Shown here: positions 7,673-14,756 of the stretch, in pieces
Numbering within the stretch: the stretch's first letter is position 1
Layout: each line of letters starts with the position of its first letter
Source: JAJPGZ01 sp038229295
Lineage (GTDB): Bacteria > Verrucomicrobiota > Verrucomicrobiia > Chthoniobacterales > UBA10450
Direction of reading: 5' to 3'
Assembly (NCBI GenBank): GCA_038229295.1
Contig: JBBROO010000012.1
Coordinates: 5,282-69,281, forward strand
Length of the DNA: 64,000 nt
Program-made: the position numbers and the translations under genes
Notes under the pieces: generated by a model
The model's database searches: none
What the model was told of the DNA's origin: nothing
The model's input: the letters and a program-made list of their open reading frames with translations, nothing else

Positions 7673-8032
7673 ATGGTGAAGTTCGCGGTTGAAATTGAGC
7701 AGGAGACGGACGGGCGATGGATCGCGGAAATTCCGCAGATTCCTGGTGCGATGGCTTACGGAGTTTCACGCAAGGAGGCTGTGGCCCGGGTTGAAGCACT
7801 CGGTCTGCGCGTATTGGCCGAGCGAATCGAACAAGGCGAGAGTTCGCCCGAGATCGACAATCAGTCTTTACCGAAGAGCAGTTGCTCAACTCCGCGGAGA
7901 ACTTCGTCGATCTTGACCGGGGCGGCGAAGAAGCTGTATCCAGACAAGATTCCGCCGGAGACCATTTCGCTTTCGGGTTTGAGGCTGCTCAGACAAACGA
8001 ACGGCGTTTCCTGCAAGCTGGCGTCGGTTTGA
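7673..8032 (+). CDS. HicB-like antitoxin with its tail replaced by receiver-gene sequence
   Basis: The first 55 or so residues (KFAVEIEQETDGRWIAEIPQ then IPGAMAYGVSRKEAVARVEA) are a clear HicB/UPF0150 fold, the antitoxin half of HicAB modules. After EQGESSPEIDN the frame runs into antisense sequence of receiver-gene fragment B (7861 onward), so the last 55 or so residues are not family sequence. No HicA toxin gene is present on either side. The module is therefore probably a remnant, although the N-terminal domain could still fold. The junction at 7850 carries GAGATCGACA, a one-base variant of the dispersed word. Confidence 0.65.
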   Translation: MVKFAVEIEQETDGRWIAEIPQIPGAMAYGVSRKEAVARVEALGLRVLAERIEQGESSPEIDNQSLPKSSCSTPRRTSSILTGAAKKLYPDKIPPETISLSGLRLLRQTNGVSCKLASV

Positions 8033-8061
8033 GACCAACTCTGGCTTGAACGAAAAGCCAT
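7861..8061 (-). pseudogene. 3' fragment (copy B) of the receiver-domain gene
   Basis: On the minus strand this encodes LQETPFVCLSSLKPESEMVS and continues to RGVEQLLFGKD and a stop, nearly identical to the C-terminal 55 residues of the intact receiver protein at 8634-9017. Upstream of LQETP the similarity stops, so the N-terminal two thirds are missing. It is longer and better preserved than copy A. It separates the HicB-like gene from the next toxin-antitoxin pair. Confidence 0.8.
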
Positions 8062-8080
8062 TTGTCGCTACGATTGCACC

Positions 8081-8314
8081 ATGATTCTTGAGCGGCATCC
8101 TGAATTGCGGCGGCTTTCTAACTCAGAGAAGTTGGCTCTGGTGTCAGAGCTTTGGGATGAATTGTCCGCGAATCCGGCGGACGTACCGGTTAGTCCTGAA
8201 CAGATCGCCGAGCTCGATCGGCGGATGGCGGAATATCGGAAGGACCCGAGCCAAGTCACGACTTGGCAAGAAATCAAGGCGCGGATTTTAGGTAGCGGCG
8301 CGAATGCCGCATGA
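8081..8314 (+). CDS. Addiction-module antitoxin component
   Basis: The 77-residue protein has the pattern EKLALVSELWDELSANP then SPEQIAELDRRMAEYRKDP and WQEIKARI. This pattern is typical of the small putative addiction-module proteins encoded just upstream of RelE/ParE-type toxins. It probably neutralises the toxin encoded next and represses its own operon. The stop overlaps the toxin start by four bases (ATGA), typical of coupled antitoxin-toxin pairs. Confidence 0.8.
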   Translation: MILERHPELRRLSNSEKLALVSELWDELSANPADVPVSPEQIAELDRRMAEYRKDPSQVTTWQEIKARILGSGANAA

Positions 8315-8607
8315 GCGAACTGATATTCCTTCTTTCGGCCGATCTCGACATCCAGCGCGCTTACAACTTTTACGAGGAATTTCAGGAAGGCCGCGGTGCG
8401 GTATTCATGCACCACCTCGATGCAGCACTCGAGCAGTTGCGCGTTTTCCCCGAGAGCGGACCAATCGTTCACCGTAATTATCGGCGGCTGCTTGTGCCGC
8501 GATTTCCTAACGGCATCTTTTACACAATCGAGCCGCGAGGCATCATCATTTCAGGCGTGATGGACACTCGCCAGGACCCGGCGGTTATTCTTCGGCGGCT
8601 GAGCTAA
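8311..8607 (+). CDS. RelE/ParE-superfamily toxin
   Basis: The 98-residue protein contains LSADLDIQRAYNFYEEFQEG, a later ALEQLRVFPESGP and the C-terminal strand FPNGIFYTIEPRGIIISGVM, matching the compact RelE/ParE fold. ParE members poison gyrase and RelE members cleave mRNA; the sequence does not settle which. It overlaps its antitoxin gene by four bases and ends 27 bases from the stop of the receiver gene, which is convergent. Confidence 0.8.
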   Translation: MSELIFLLSADLDIQRAYNFYEEFQEGRGAVFMHHLDAALEQLRVFPESGPIVHRNYRRLLVPRFPNGIFYTIEPRGIIISGVMDTRQDPAVILRRLS

Positions 8608-8633
8608 GCGAGCCCGTTATCCGCGGTTGACTT

Positions 8634-9017
8634 TCAGTCCTTCCCGAAGAGCAGTTGCTCGACGCCGCGGAGGACTTCGTCGATCTTGACCGGGGCCGCG
8701 AAGAAGCTGTAGCCGGACAAGATTCCGCCGGAGACCATTTCGCTTTCTGGTTTGAGGCTGCTCAGTGATACGAATGGTGTGTCCTGCAGATTCGCGTCGG
8801 ATTGAATTTGTTTGGCCAAAGTTTCGCGATCGGCGCTGCCGGTGGCGGTGTCGACGAGGATGAGATCGGGCTGGAACCACTTAGCCGAATGCAGGGCGAA
8901 CTGGCTGTCGTGTTCTTCCTTGATCCAATATTTCCCGGTTTTTTCGAGGGCGCGTCTAACGAGTCGAGTGACGCCGGGTTCTTTGTCGATGAGGAGGATT
9001 TTTTTAGGGAAGTTCAT
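8634..9017 (-). CDS. Receiver-domain protein with a degenerate phosphorylation pocket
   Basis: This is a single CheY-like receiver of 127 residues. The start ATG at 9017 (MNFPKKILLIDKEPGVTRLV) is preferred because the longer open frame upstream is antisense to xseB and dxs. The putative phospho-acceptor is the Asp in DLILVDTATG. Two hallmark positions deviate: the acidic pair reads DK instead of DD or DE, and the lysine of the usual KP motif is replaced in YSFFAAPVKIDE. Phosphorylation is therefore doubtful. Partial copies of its 3' end lie at 7861-8061 and 7500-7630. Confidence 0.75.
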   Translation of the reverse strand: MNFPKKILLIDKEPGVTRLVRRALEKTGKYWIKEEHDSQFALHSAKWFQPDLILVDTATGSADRETLAKQIQSDANLQDTPFVSLSSLKPESEMVSGGILSGYSFFAAPVKIDEVLRGVEQLLFGKD

Positions 9018-9070
9018 ATGCGGTGGTTGAGTTGTCGATCTTATCTCAAGCATCGGATGTGCCAATCCGG

Positions 9071-9133
9071 CTGTAGCGGCAGGCGTGCCGCCTGCGATCT
9101 TCGGACAAGAAGCCGGCACGGCTGCCGCTACAG
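9071..9133. repeat. Inverted repeat CTGTAGCGGCAGGCGTGCCG type
   Basis: Two 23-base arms, 9071-9093 (ctgtagcggcaggcgtgccg then cct) and 9111-9133, pair with a few mismatches and leave a short loop. Such GTAGCGGCAG-TGCCGCC palindromes are a common dispersed intergenic element in soil bacteria. It sits between the divergent receiver gene and xseB, 30 bases from a copy of the dispersed word at 9033. Confidence 0.65.
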
Positions 9134-9179
9134 AAGAACTTTGTTGCGACGCCACGCTGTGCTTAGTTCCAAACGCGCG

Positions 9180-9485
9180 ATGAGCACCAAACCGAAGGCA
9201 ACTGCGACGAATTTGAATTTCGAAGGCGCGATGGAACGGCTCGAGAAAATCGTCGAACAGATGGAGTCGGGAAAATTGGCGTTGGAAGATTTGATTGTGC
9301 GTTACGAGGAAGGGATGAATCTTGTGAAGGTTTGTCAGGAGCGTCTTGCCACGGCCGAACAAAAGATCGACATGATCGCGCGGGACAGTGCGGGCAAGGC
9401 GGTGGTGAAACCTTTCGAGCCAACTGAGGAAACGAAGCCGGAACCAGAAAAACAAAATGCAGGCGACGAAGTCAGACTCTTCTGA
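9180..9485 (+). CDS. xseB: Exodeoxyribonuclease VII small subunit
   Basis: XseB binds XseA to form exonuclease VII, which degrades single-stranded DNA. The 101-residue protein has the hallmark NFEGAMERLEKIVEQMESGK then LALEDLIVRYEEGMNLVKVC, a helical hairpin, followed by an acidic C-terminal tail rich in Glu, Lys and Pro. The ATG at 9180 is preferred; the longer open frame upstream runs through an inverted repeat and antisense to the receiver gene. Its 3' end overlaps the dxs start by 29 bases, the common xseB-dxs arrangement. EQKIDMIA is encoded by the dispersed word (9363). Confidence 0.92.
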   Translation: MSTKPKATATNLNFEGAMERLEKIVEQMESGKLALEDLIVRYEEGMNLVKVCQERLATAEQKIDMIARDSAGKAVVKPFEPTEETKPEPEKQNAGDEVRLF

Positions 9486-11385
9486 AATAAAACCAGCGCG
9501 ACTGCTCGACGGCATTAATTCGCCTGCGGACATCAAGGCGTTGCGCGAGCAAGATCTGCCGCAACTCGCACAGGAGACGCGCGAGAAACTGATCGAAGTG
9601 CTGGCGCAAACAGGCGGACATCTCGGGCCGAATCTCGGCGTCGTCGAGCTGACGATCGCGCTCCATCGCGTTTTCGATACGCCGAAGGACCGATTTATTT
9701 TCGACGTGAGTCATCAGGGTTACGTGCACAAAATGTACACGGGCCGGCTCGATCGCATCGGAACGATGCGGCAATACCAGGGACTTAACGGATTCCTTTT
9801 GCGGACCGAGAGCGAACACGATTGCTACGGCGCGGGTCATGCCGGCACGGCGTTATCGGCCGGACTCGGTATGGCGGTGGGAAGAGATTTGCGCGGTGGC
9901 GATGAGAACGTCGTGGTCGTCGCAGGCGATGCGGCGTTTACCTGCGGCATCAGTTATGAAGCGCTGAACAATGCAAAGACTTCGACCAAGCGCTTCATCG
10001 TGGTGCTCAACGACAACGAATGGTCGATCGCCAAAAATGTCGGCGCGATTGCCAGTTATCTCAACAGCATCGCGACCAGTCCGACGTTTTCGCATCTGCA
10101 CGACAAAGCGCGAAAGTTTGTCGAGACCATCGCGGGTAAATCGGTCGCGCAGTTCGCGCACAAAGTCGAAGAAGGCGTGAAGGGGTTGATTGTGCCGAGT
10201 GTGATTTTCGAGGAACTTGGGCTGCGCTATTACGGACCGATCGACGGACACGACATTTCGCTGCTGACGCGCACGTTTGAGTTTTTGAAAACGCAGGATG
10301 AGCCGGTGCTGCTGCACATCCTAACGAAAAAGGGCAAGGGTTACGAGCCGGCGATAAAACAACCGGACAAATTTCACGGACTTGGCAAATACAAATTGGA
10401 AACCGGCGAAACTGCGCCGACCGCGACGCCCACTTATTCGGAGATCATCGGCAAGACGCTGGCAAAGTTCGCCGACACTAATCGGAAAATTGTCACGATC
10501 ACCGCGGCGATGCCGAGCGGCACCGGTCTGGCGCATTTCGAGAAAGCACATCCGGATCGCTATTTCGACGTCGGCATTGCCGAAGAACACGCGGCGTTAT
10601 TTGCCTGCGGGCTGGCGACGCAAGGCATGAAACCATTCCTAACGATCTACTCGACGTTTATGCAGCGCGCCTACGACATGATCATTCATGACATTGCGTT
10701 GCAAAACTTGAACGTGTCGCTTTGCATGGACCGCGCTGGATTAAGTGGCGACGATGGCCCGACGCATCACGGTTTGTTCGACATCGGATATCTGCGGCAC
10801 ATTCCGAATTTCGTGCACATGCAGCCGAAGGATGAAGACGAATTCGCCGACATGCTCTGGACGATGGCTAATTACAACGCCGGGCCGATCGCAGTGCGTT
10901 ATCCGCGCGGCCCCGGCACCGGCGCGCAATTAAAAGCCGAGCCGAAGCTACTGGAAATCGGGAAGGCCGAAGTGGTGCAACATGGAAGGCAGGTCGCCAT
11001 TTTCGGATTGGGCAACATGTTCGAGGTCGCAGAGGAAGCGGCCAAGAAACTGGAGGCCGAAGGGACTTCAGTCGCGTTAATCAATCCACGCTGGATCAAA
11101 CCGATGGACACCGGCACGCTCGAATTTTTCGCGCGTAGCGTCGAAGTCGTCTGCACGATTGAAGATCACGTTTTGTTTAACGGCTTTGGCTGCGCGGTGA
11201 TGGAGCATCTTTACTCGCAAGGAATCCACACGCCGGTGGTGCGCATCGGTTGGCCCGACCAATTCGTGGAGCACGGGACGATCCCGATCTTGCGCAAGAA
11301 ACACGGAATTACTGCGGACGCACTCGTCGAAAAAGTTTTGCCGTTGCTGCGAAAGAAACAGACTCCGCAACCTTCGGTCGCCTAG
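9457..11385 (+). CDS. dxs: 1-deoxy-D-xylulose-5-phosphate synthase
   Basis: Dxs condenses pyruvate and glyceraldehyde 3-phosphate using thiamine diphosphate, the first step of the MEP isoprenoid pathway. The 642 residues match the family. Visible features are HLGPNLGVVELT, the GHAGTALSAGLGMA turn, and the ThDP/Mg motif GDAAFTCGISYEALNNAK followed by VLNDNEWS (canonical forms read GDGALTGG). The second half is transketolase-like, with DVGIAEEHAALFACGLA and the C-terminal GFGCAVMEHL. It overlaps xseB by 29 bases. No copy of the dispersed word is found between 9373 and 12178. Confidence 0.93.
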   Translation: MQATKSDSSEIKPARLLDGINSPADIKALREQDLPQLAQETREKLIEVLAQTGGHLGPNLGVVELTIALHRVFDTPKDRFIFDVSHQGYVHKMYTGRLDRIGTMRQYQGLNGFLLRTESEHDCYGAGHAGTALSAGLGMAVGRDLRGGDENVVVVAGDAAFTCGISYEALNNAKTSTKRFIVVLNDNEWSIAKNVGAIASYLNSIATSPTFSHLHDKARKFVETIAGKSVAQFAHKVEEGVKGLIVPSVIFEELGLRYYGPIDGHDISLLTRTFEFLKTQDEPVLLHILTKKGKGYEPAIKQPDKFHGLGKYKLETGETAPTATPTYSEIIGKTLAKFADTNRKIVTITAAMPSGTGLAHFEKAHPDRYFDVGIAEEHAALFACGLATQGMKPFLTIYSTFMQRAYDMIIHDIALQNLNVSLCMDRAGLSGDDGPTHHGLFDIGYLRHIPNFVHMQPKDEDEFADMLWTMANYNAGPIAVRYPRGPGTGAQLKAEPKLLEIGKAEVVQHGRQVAIFGLGNMFEVAEEAAKKLEAEGTSVALINPRWIKPMDTGTLEFFARSVEVVCTIEDHVLFNGFGCAVMEHLYSQGIHTPVVRIGWPDQFVEHGTIPILRKKHGITADALVEKVLPLLRKKQTPQPSVA

Positions 11386-11389
11386 AAAT

Positions 11390-11417
11390 GATGAAGGATG
11401 AGGGATGAGCGATGAAA
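11390..11417. repeat. Left heptamer array, 4 x GATGARG
   Basis: Four consecutive seven-base units, GATGAAG, GATGAGG, GATGAGC and GATGAAA, start five bases after the dxs stop. The array overlaps the start of the four-helix-bundle gene. The mirror image, four units in inverted orientation, lies at 11763-11790, so the pair flanks the cassette like short terminal inverted repeats. Confidence 0.8.
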
Positions 11418-11762
11418 AGGACGACTTGCGAAAACGAACCAAGCGATTCGCGCTGCGCATTATCAAACTTTACGAGACTTTGCCTCGGTCCGGGGCAGCC
11501 CAAGTCTTAGGTCATCAGTTGCTGCGGTCGGGTACATCAGTGGGAGCCAACTTTCGCGAGGCCCATCGCGCGCGATCGAATGCGGAATTCGTGTCCAAGG
11601 TTGGCGATTCGTTAAAGGAACTAGAAGAAACATCTTATTGGCTGGAGTTACTTGTCGAATCAGGAGCGGTAAGCGAAAACAAACTCGCTACTGCTCGACG
11701 AAACCTCGCAATTGATCGCGATCCTTACATCGATCGTAAAAAAAATTCGCAAGCGTCTGTGA
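11405..11762 (+). pseudogene. Four-helix-bundle protein (23S rRNA intervening-sequence type), frameshifted near its end
   Basis: The protein matches the small four-helix-bundle family first found inside intervening sequences of 23S rRNA genes: FALRIIKLYETLPRSGAAQV then QLLRSGTSVGANFREAHRAR and KELEETSYWLELLVESG. The expected last helix, LLDETSQLIAILTSIVKKIR, is present but in another frame, starting near 11694 and ending with TGA at 11760. A single-base length change has therefore broken the gene. The uninterrupted frame instead continues to 11824, through the right heptamer array and into the ABC gene. Function of the family is unknown. The cassette lies between dxs and the ABC ATPase gene. 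Confidence 0.75.
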
Positions 11763-11790
11763 TTTCATCCCTCATCGTTCATCCCTCATC
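11763..11790. repeat. Right heptamer array, inverted copy of 11390-11417
   Basis: Four seven-base units read TTTCATC, CCTCATC, GTTCATC and CCTCATC. Their complement is GATGAGG, GATGAAC, GATGAGG and GATGAAA, the same unit as the left array in inverted orientation. It starts at the end of the four-helix-bundle gene and stops six bases before the ABC gene ATG. Confidence 0.8.
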
Positions 11791-11796
11791 CTTCCT

Positions 11797-12819
11797 ATGG
11801 CCGCGATTGAAGCGCGCGATCTGACCAAGGTCTACCGCACTTACAAAAAGGAGCGCGGACTTTGGGGCTCGATTAAGGGACTGGTAAAGCGCCGCCGCGA
11901 TGAGACGCGCGCGGCCGACAGCGTCTCATTCAAAATCGAAGAAGGCGAATTCGTCGGTTTCCTCGGGCCTAACGGCGCCGGCAAGACGACCGTGCTCAAG
12001 ATGCTCTCCGGTTTGCTCAATCCGACATCGGGCGATGCGCGCGTGCTCGGCTTCGTGCCGTGGGAACGGCGCAACGAGATGAAGCGCCAATTCAGTTTGC
12101 TCATGGGCCAGAAGAACGCGCTCTGGTGGGATTTGCCCGCACAGGAATCGCTCGAGCTCAACCGCGCCATCTACGGGATAGATCGACATCGGTTCAATAA
12201 AGTCGTCGGCGGCCTCTCCGAGCTTCTGGAGGTGCAGGACAAAATGGACGTGATGGTGCGCGAGCTTTCGTTAGGCGAACGCATGAAGATGGAACTTATC
12301 TCCGCGCTCATTCACGAACCGCGCGTTTTGTTTCTGGACGAGCCGACCATTGGTCTCGATGTCGTCAGTCAAAAGCGCGTGCGCGAGTTTCTCCGCGTTT
12401 ATAACGAGCAACATCATATCGTCACGCTTCTCACCAGTCATTACATGCAGGACATCGAAGAGCTGTGCGATCGCGTCATCATCATCGATCACGGCAAAAT
12501 TTTCTTCGACGGCCCGCTCAGCGCCATCATTGATCGCTTTTCTGGCTACAAAATCCTCGGCCTGACCTTCAGTCAGCAAGCGACTCGCGATTTCACTGCC
12601 TTCGGCGAAGTGGTCGAGCAAACGCCGGTGTCAGTGCAATTGAAAGTGCCGCGCGCGAAAGTTACCGAAACCTGCCGCCAGTTACTAGATGCCTGTAACG
12701 TGACCGACATCAACGTCCAGGAATTGCCGGTGGAAGAAGTGATTCGGCAACTCTTCGGTGAGAGAAGTGCACTGAATCGAGAGATCGCGACCAGCGCCGC
12801 GGCCCAAAACGGAAACTAG
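11797..12819 (+). CDS. ABC transporter ATP-binding protein, NatA/daunorubicin-type
   Basis: This is a cytoplasmic ATPase that would power a membrane exporter. The nucleotide-binding domain shows Walker A GPNGAGKT, the signature LSLGERMKMEL, Walker B VLFLDEPTIGLD and the switch histidine in LLTSHYM. A C-terminal extension of about 90 residues follows, as in ABC-2 type exporters. The 340 residues fit. No ABC-2 permease gene follows, because the next gene is convergent; the partner must be elsewhere. AIYGIDRHRF is encoded by the ATAG-variant of the dispersed word (12179). Confidence 0.9.
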   Translation: MAAIEARDLTKVYRTYKKERGLWGSIKGLVKRRRDETRAADSVSFKIEEGEFVGFLGPNGAGKTTVLKMLSGLLNPTSGDARVLGFVPWERRNEMKRQFSLLMGQKNALWWDLPAQESLELNRAIYGIDRHRFNKVVGGLSELLEVQDKMDVMVRELSLGERMKMELISALIHEPRVLFLDEPTIGLDVVSQKRVREFLRVYNEQHHIVTLLTSHYMQDIEELCDRVIIIDHGKIFFDGPLSAIIDRFSGYKILGLTFSQQATRDFTAFGEVVEQTPVSVQLKVPRAKVTETCRQLLDACNVTDINVQELPVEEVIRQLFGERSALNREIATSAAAQNGN

Positions 12820-13082
12820 CGCCGACTCAGCGCCTGCTTCAATTCGTGCACGTAAGCGGGATTTATTTCGTACGCCGTGACCGGCATTTCGGCGAGCTGC
12901 ACTTGTTCGACATACGGGATTGCTTCAATGAAGCCGGCCGCGAGCAGACCATTCAATATATCGTTCACGTCTTCCACCTCCATGCGTGTGTGGTCCTGAA
13001 TTTCGACCCCGAGCATCGACTCCGTAAATCCAATCGCCCGCACCACCGATACTTCTCGCCCGCTCAATTTGATATTCCGCAT
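12816..13082 (-). CDS. Small conserved protein, possible winged-helix
   Basis: This 88-residue, probably cytoplasmic protein has no membrane segment. The middle part, MEVEDVNDILNGLLAAGFIE, followed by a turn and a short strand, resembles a winged helix-turn-helix DNA-binding unit, but the match is only by eye. The gene converges on the ABC gene with a four-base overlap of stops and is followed upstream on the same strand by the epimerase gene 30 bases away. No function can be given. Confidence 0.6.
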   Translation of the reverse strand: MRNIKLSGREVSVVRAIGFTESMLGVEIQDHTRMEVEDVNDILNGLLAAGFIEAIPYVEQVQLAEMPVTAYEINPAYVHELKQALSRR

Positions 13083-13112
13083 GACCCCGCTGAAAAAGCA
13101 GCCTTTATACCA

Positions 13113-13961
13113 TCAACGCAAGCCTGTTGCATGGGCGGGCAACACGCTTTTCTCCATGCCTTCGGCGAATGATCGATACTGCGGCGCCCAGCCCAGAGCG
13201 CGGAGCTTTCCGTTACTCACCCGCTTATTGCTGTGGCCGCGCTTGCGTTCGGATGTCGATCTTGCGGAGGCCGAAACCGGTCGGCCGAGATGCTTCGCTA
13301 ACCAGCGATAGCAATCGGCGGATAAAATCGGGTTATCATCGACCACGTTGTAGATTTGCCGCGAGAGCGATTGTCGATCTAACAAATGAAAAATCGCTGA
13401 AGCAATGTCGTCGCGATGGACTTGATTGACGAAGCGGGCGTCGTCGATGACAGGGTCGCCATCCAAGAATTTCTTTAACAATGCGGAGCGGTCCGGACCG
13501 TAGATGCCGGCTAAACGGGCCACGATACCGGAGCCATTCAGAATCACTTCTTCGGCTTCGAGCAACACTCGCGCGGTCGGACGCGTCGGCTTGGTTTCAC
13601 TTTCTTCGGTGACCCAGTCGCCGTCAGTCTGTGCGTAGACGCCGGTGCTGCTCGTAAATAGAATTGTCGATCTTGCAAAACGTTCGCGCAGATTGCGCGC
13701 GCCTTCGAGACAGACGCGGCGGTAAAGATCGACATCTCCGCCCCGCGTGCTCGCGCATTGCACAATGGCGTCAAAATCTCCGGGACGCGCGTTGACTTCT
13801 TCGCGACTTGTTAGGTCGACGGCGACGATCGAATACGGTCTCTCAGTTTGCGGTTTCGATTTCGTCCAGCCTTCGACTTGCCATCCGGCGGCGTGAAATA
13901 AATCCGCGGCAGCCTGGCCAACGTAACCGCAACCGGCAATGAGAACGCGGCGCGCATTCAC
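13113..13961 (-). CDS. NAD(P)-dependent epimerase/dehydratase-like protein (extended SDR)
   Basis: An N-terminal Rossmann motif GCGYVGQAAADLF binds NAD(P). FTSSTGVYAQTDGDWVTEES resembles the YeeZ-like atypical SDR subgroup, where the usual YxxxK active site is altered. RLAGIYGPDRSALLK and the region VHRDDIASAIFHLLD follow the family pattern. It is 282 residues, and the substrate is unknown. It sits ten bases downstream of scpA on the same strand. Five copies of the dispersed word or its variants lie in or at the edge of this gene (13254, 13372, 13665, 13725, 13964), one of the densest clusters in the window. Confidence 0.8.
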   Translation of the reverse strand: MNARRVLIAGCGYVGQAAADLFHAAGWQVEGWTKSKPQTERPYSIVAVDLTSREEVNARPGDFDAIVQCASTRGGDVDLYRRVCLEGARNLRERFARSTILFTSSTGVYAQTDGDWVTEESETKPTRPTARVLLEAEEVILNGSGIVARLAGIYGPDRSALLKKFLDGDPVIDDARFVNQVHRDDIASAIFHLLDRQSLSRQIYNVVDDNPILSADCYRWLAKHLGRPVSASARSTSERKRGHSNKRVSNGKLRALGWAPQYRSFAEGMEKSVLPAHATGLR

Positions 13962-13971
13962 GATGTCGATC

Positions 13972-14694
13972 TTAGGCCGCGGCCAAGATTTCGATCTCGT
14001 CGAATGGATTCGGCTGGCTCGCGCGCACCTGTTTCAATCGAATCAATTCGAGGAGCGCGAGGAACGTGACGACGATTTCGACGCGCGACGCGATGTCGCC
14101 AAACAGTTCGGAAAAACGAAAGCGCATCCCGTTCGCGACTTTCTGCAGGATGATGTCGATCTTGTCGGAGACGGAGAAATGTTCGCCAAATATCTCCTGC
14201 AGATCTTCGCGCGCCTCGACTCGCTTGATCACAACCTGAAAGGCGTTGATTAACTGAAAAATTCCGACTTCGCCTAAACGCAGCGGAAGATCGACAATCG
14301 CATTTGCGCCGCCATCGCGCGTGAAAATGCGCTCTTGCTCGAGCTCGCGCACGTGCAGTTGCTCGGCCGCTTCCTTGAACTTTTTGTATTCGATGAGCTG
14401 CCGAATTAAATCCCAGCGCGGATCGTCTTCATCGGCGTCTTCCTCGGGCGGCTGTTGATCGACCGGGAGCAGACTGCGGCTCTTGATGTAGATGAGGTTC
14501 GCGGCCATGACGACGAATTCGCCGGCCACATCGATGTTCAGCTCCTTGAACGCCTGGAGATATTCGAGGTACTGCTTGGTAATGCGCTCCAACGAAATTT
14601 CGTGGATGTCGATCTCGTCGCGCTTGATGAGAAAGAGAAGCAAATCGAGCGGGCCCTCGAAAATTTCGAGTTTAACTTTGTAGTCGGCTTCCAT
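13972..14694 (-). CDS. scpA: Segregation and condensation protein A
   Basis: ScpA is the kleisin that joins SMC and ScpB in chromosome condensation. The N-terminal signature VKLEIFEGPLDLLLFLIKRD, then IDIHEISLERITKQYLEYLQ, is diagnostic. An acidic linker (EEDADEDD) precedes the central region, and the C-terminal winged-helix region contains VVTFLALLELIRLKQV. The 240 residues are normal. The stop codon TAA is formed by the first bases of a copy of the dispersed word on the minus strand (TAAGATCGACA at 13964). ScpB and SMC are not in view. Confidence 0.93.
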   Translation of the reverse strand: MEADYKVKLEIFEGPLDLLLFLIKRDEIDIHEISLERITKQYLEYLQAFKELNIDVAGEFVVMAANLIYIKSRSLLPVDQQPPEEDADEDDPRWDLIRQLIEYKKFKEAAEQLHVRELEQERIFTRDGGANAIVDLPLRLGEVGIFQLINAFQVVIKRVEAREDLQEIFGEHFSVSDKIDIILQKVANGMRFRFSELFGDIASRVEIVVTFLALLELIRLKQVRASQPNPFDEIEILAAA

Positions 14695-14756
14695 GATGCG
14701 CGCGCGGTGATTCTAAACCCGCACGTTTGATTGTCGATCTTGCGCGGACGCGGAAA

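Noticed and set aside
8634..9536. A 300-codon minus-strand frame beginning inside dxs
   Set aside because: Only the last 127 codons have protein-like sequence; the rest is antisense to xseB and dxs. Start set at 9017.
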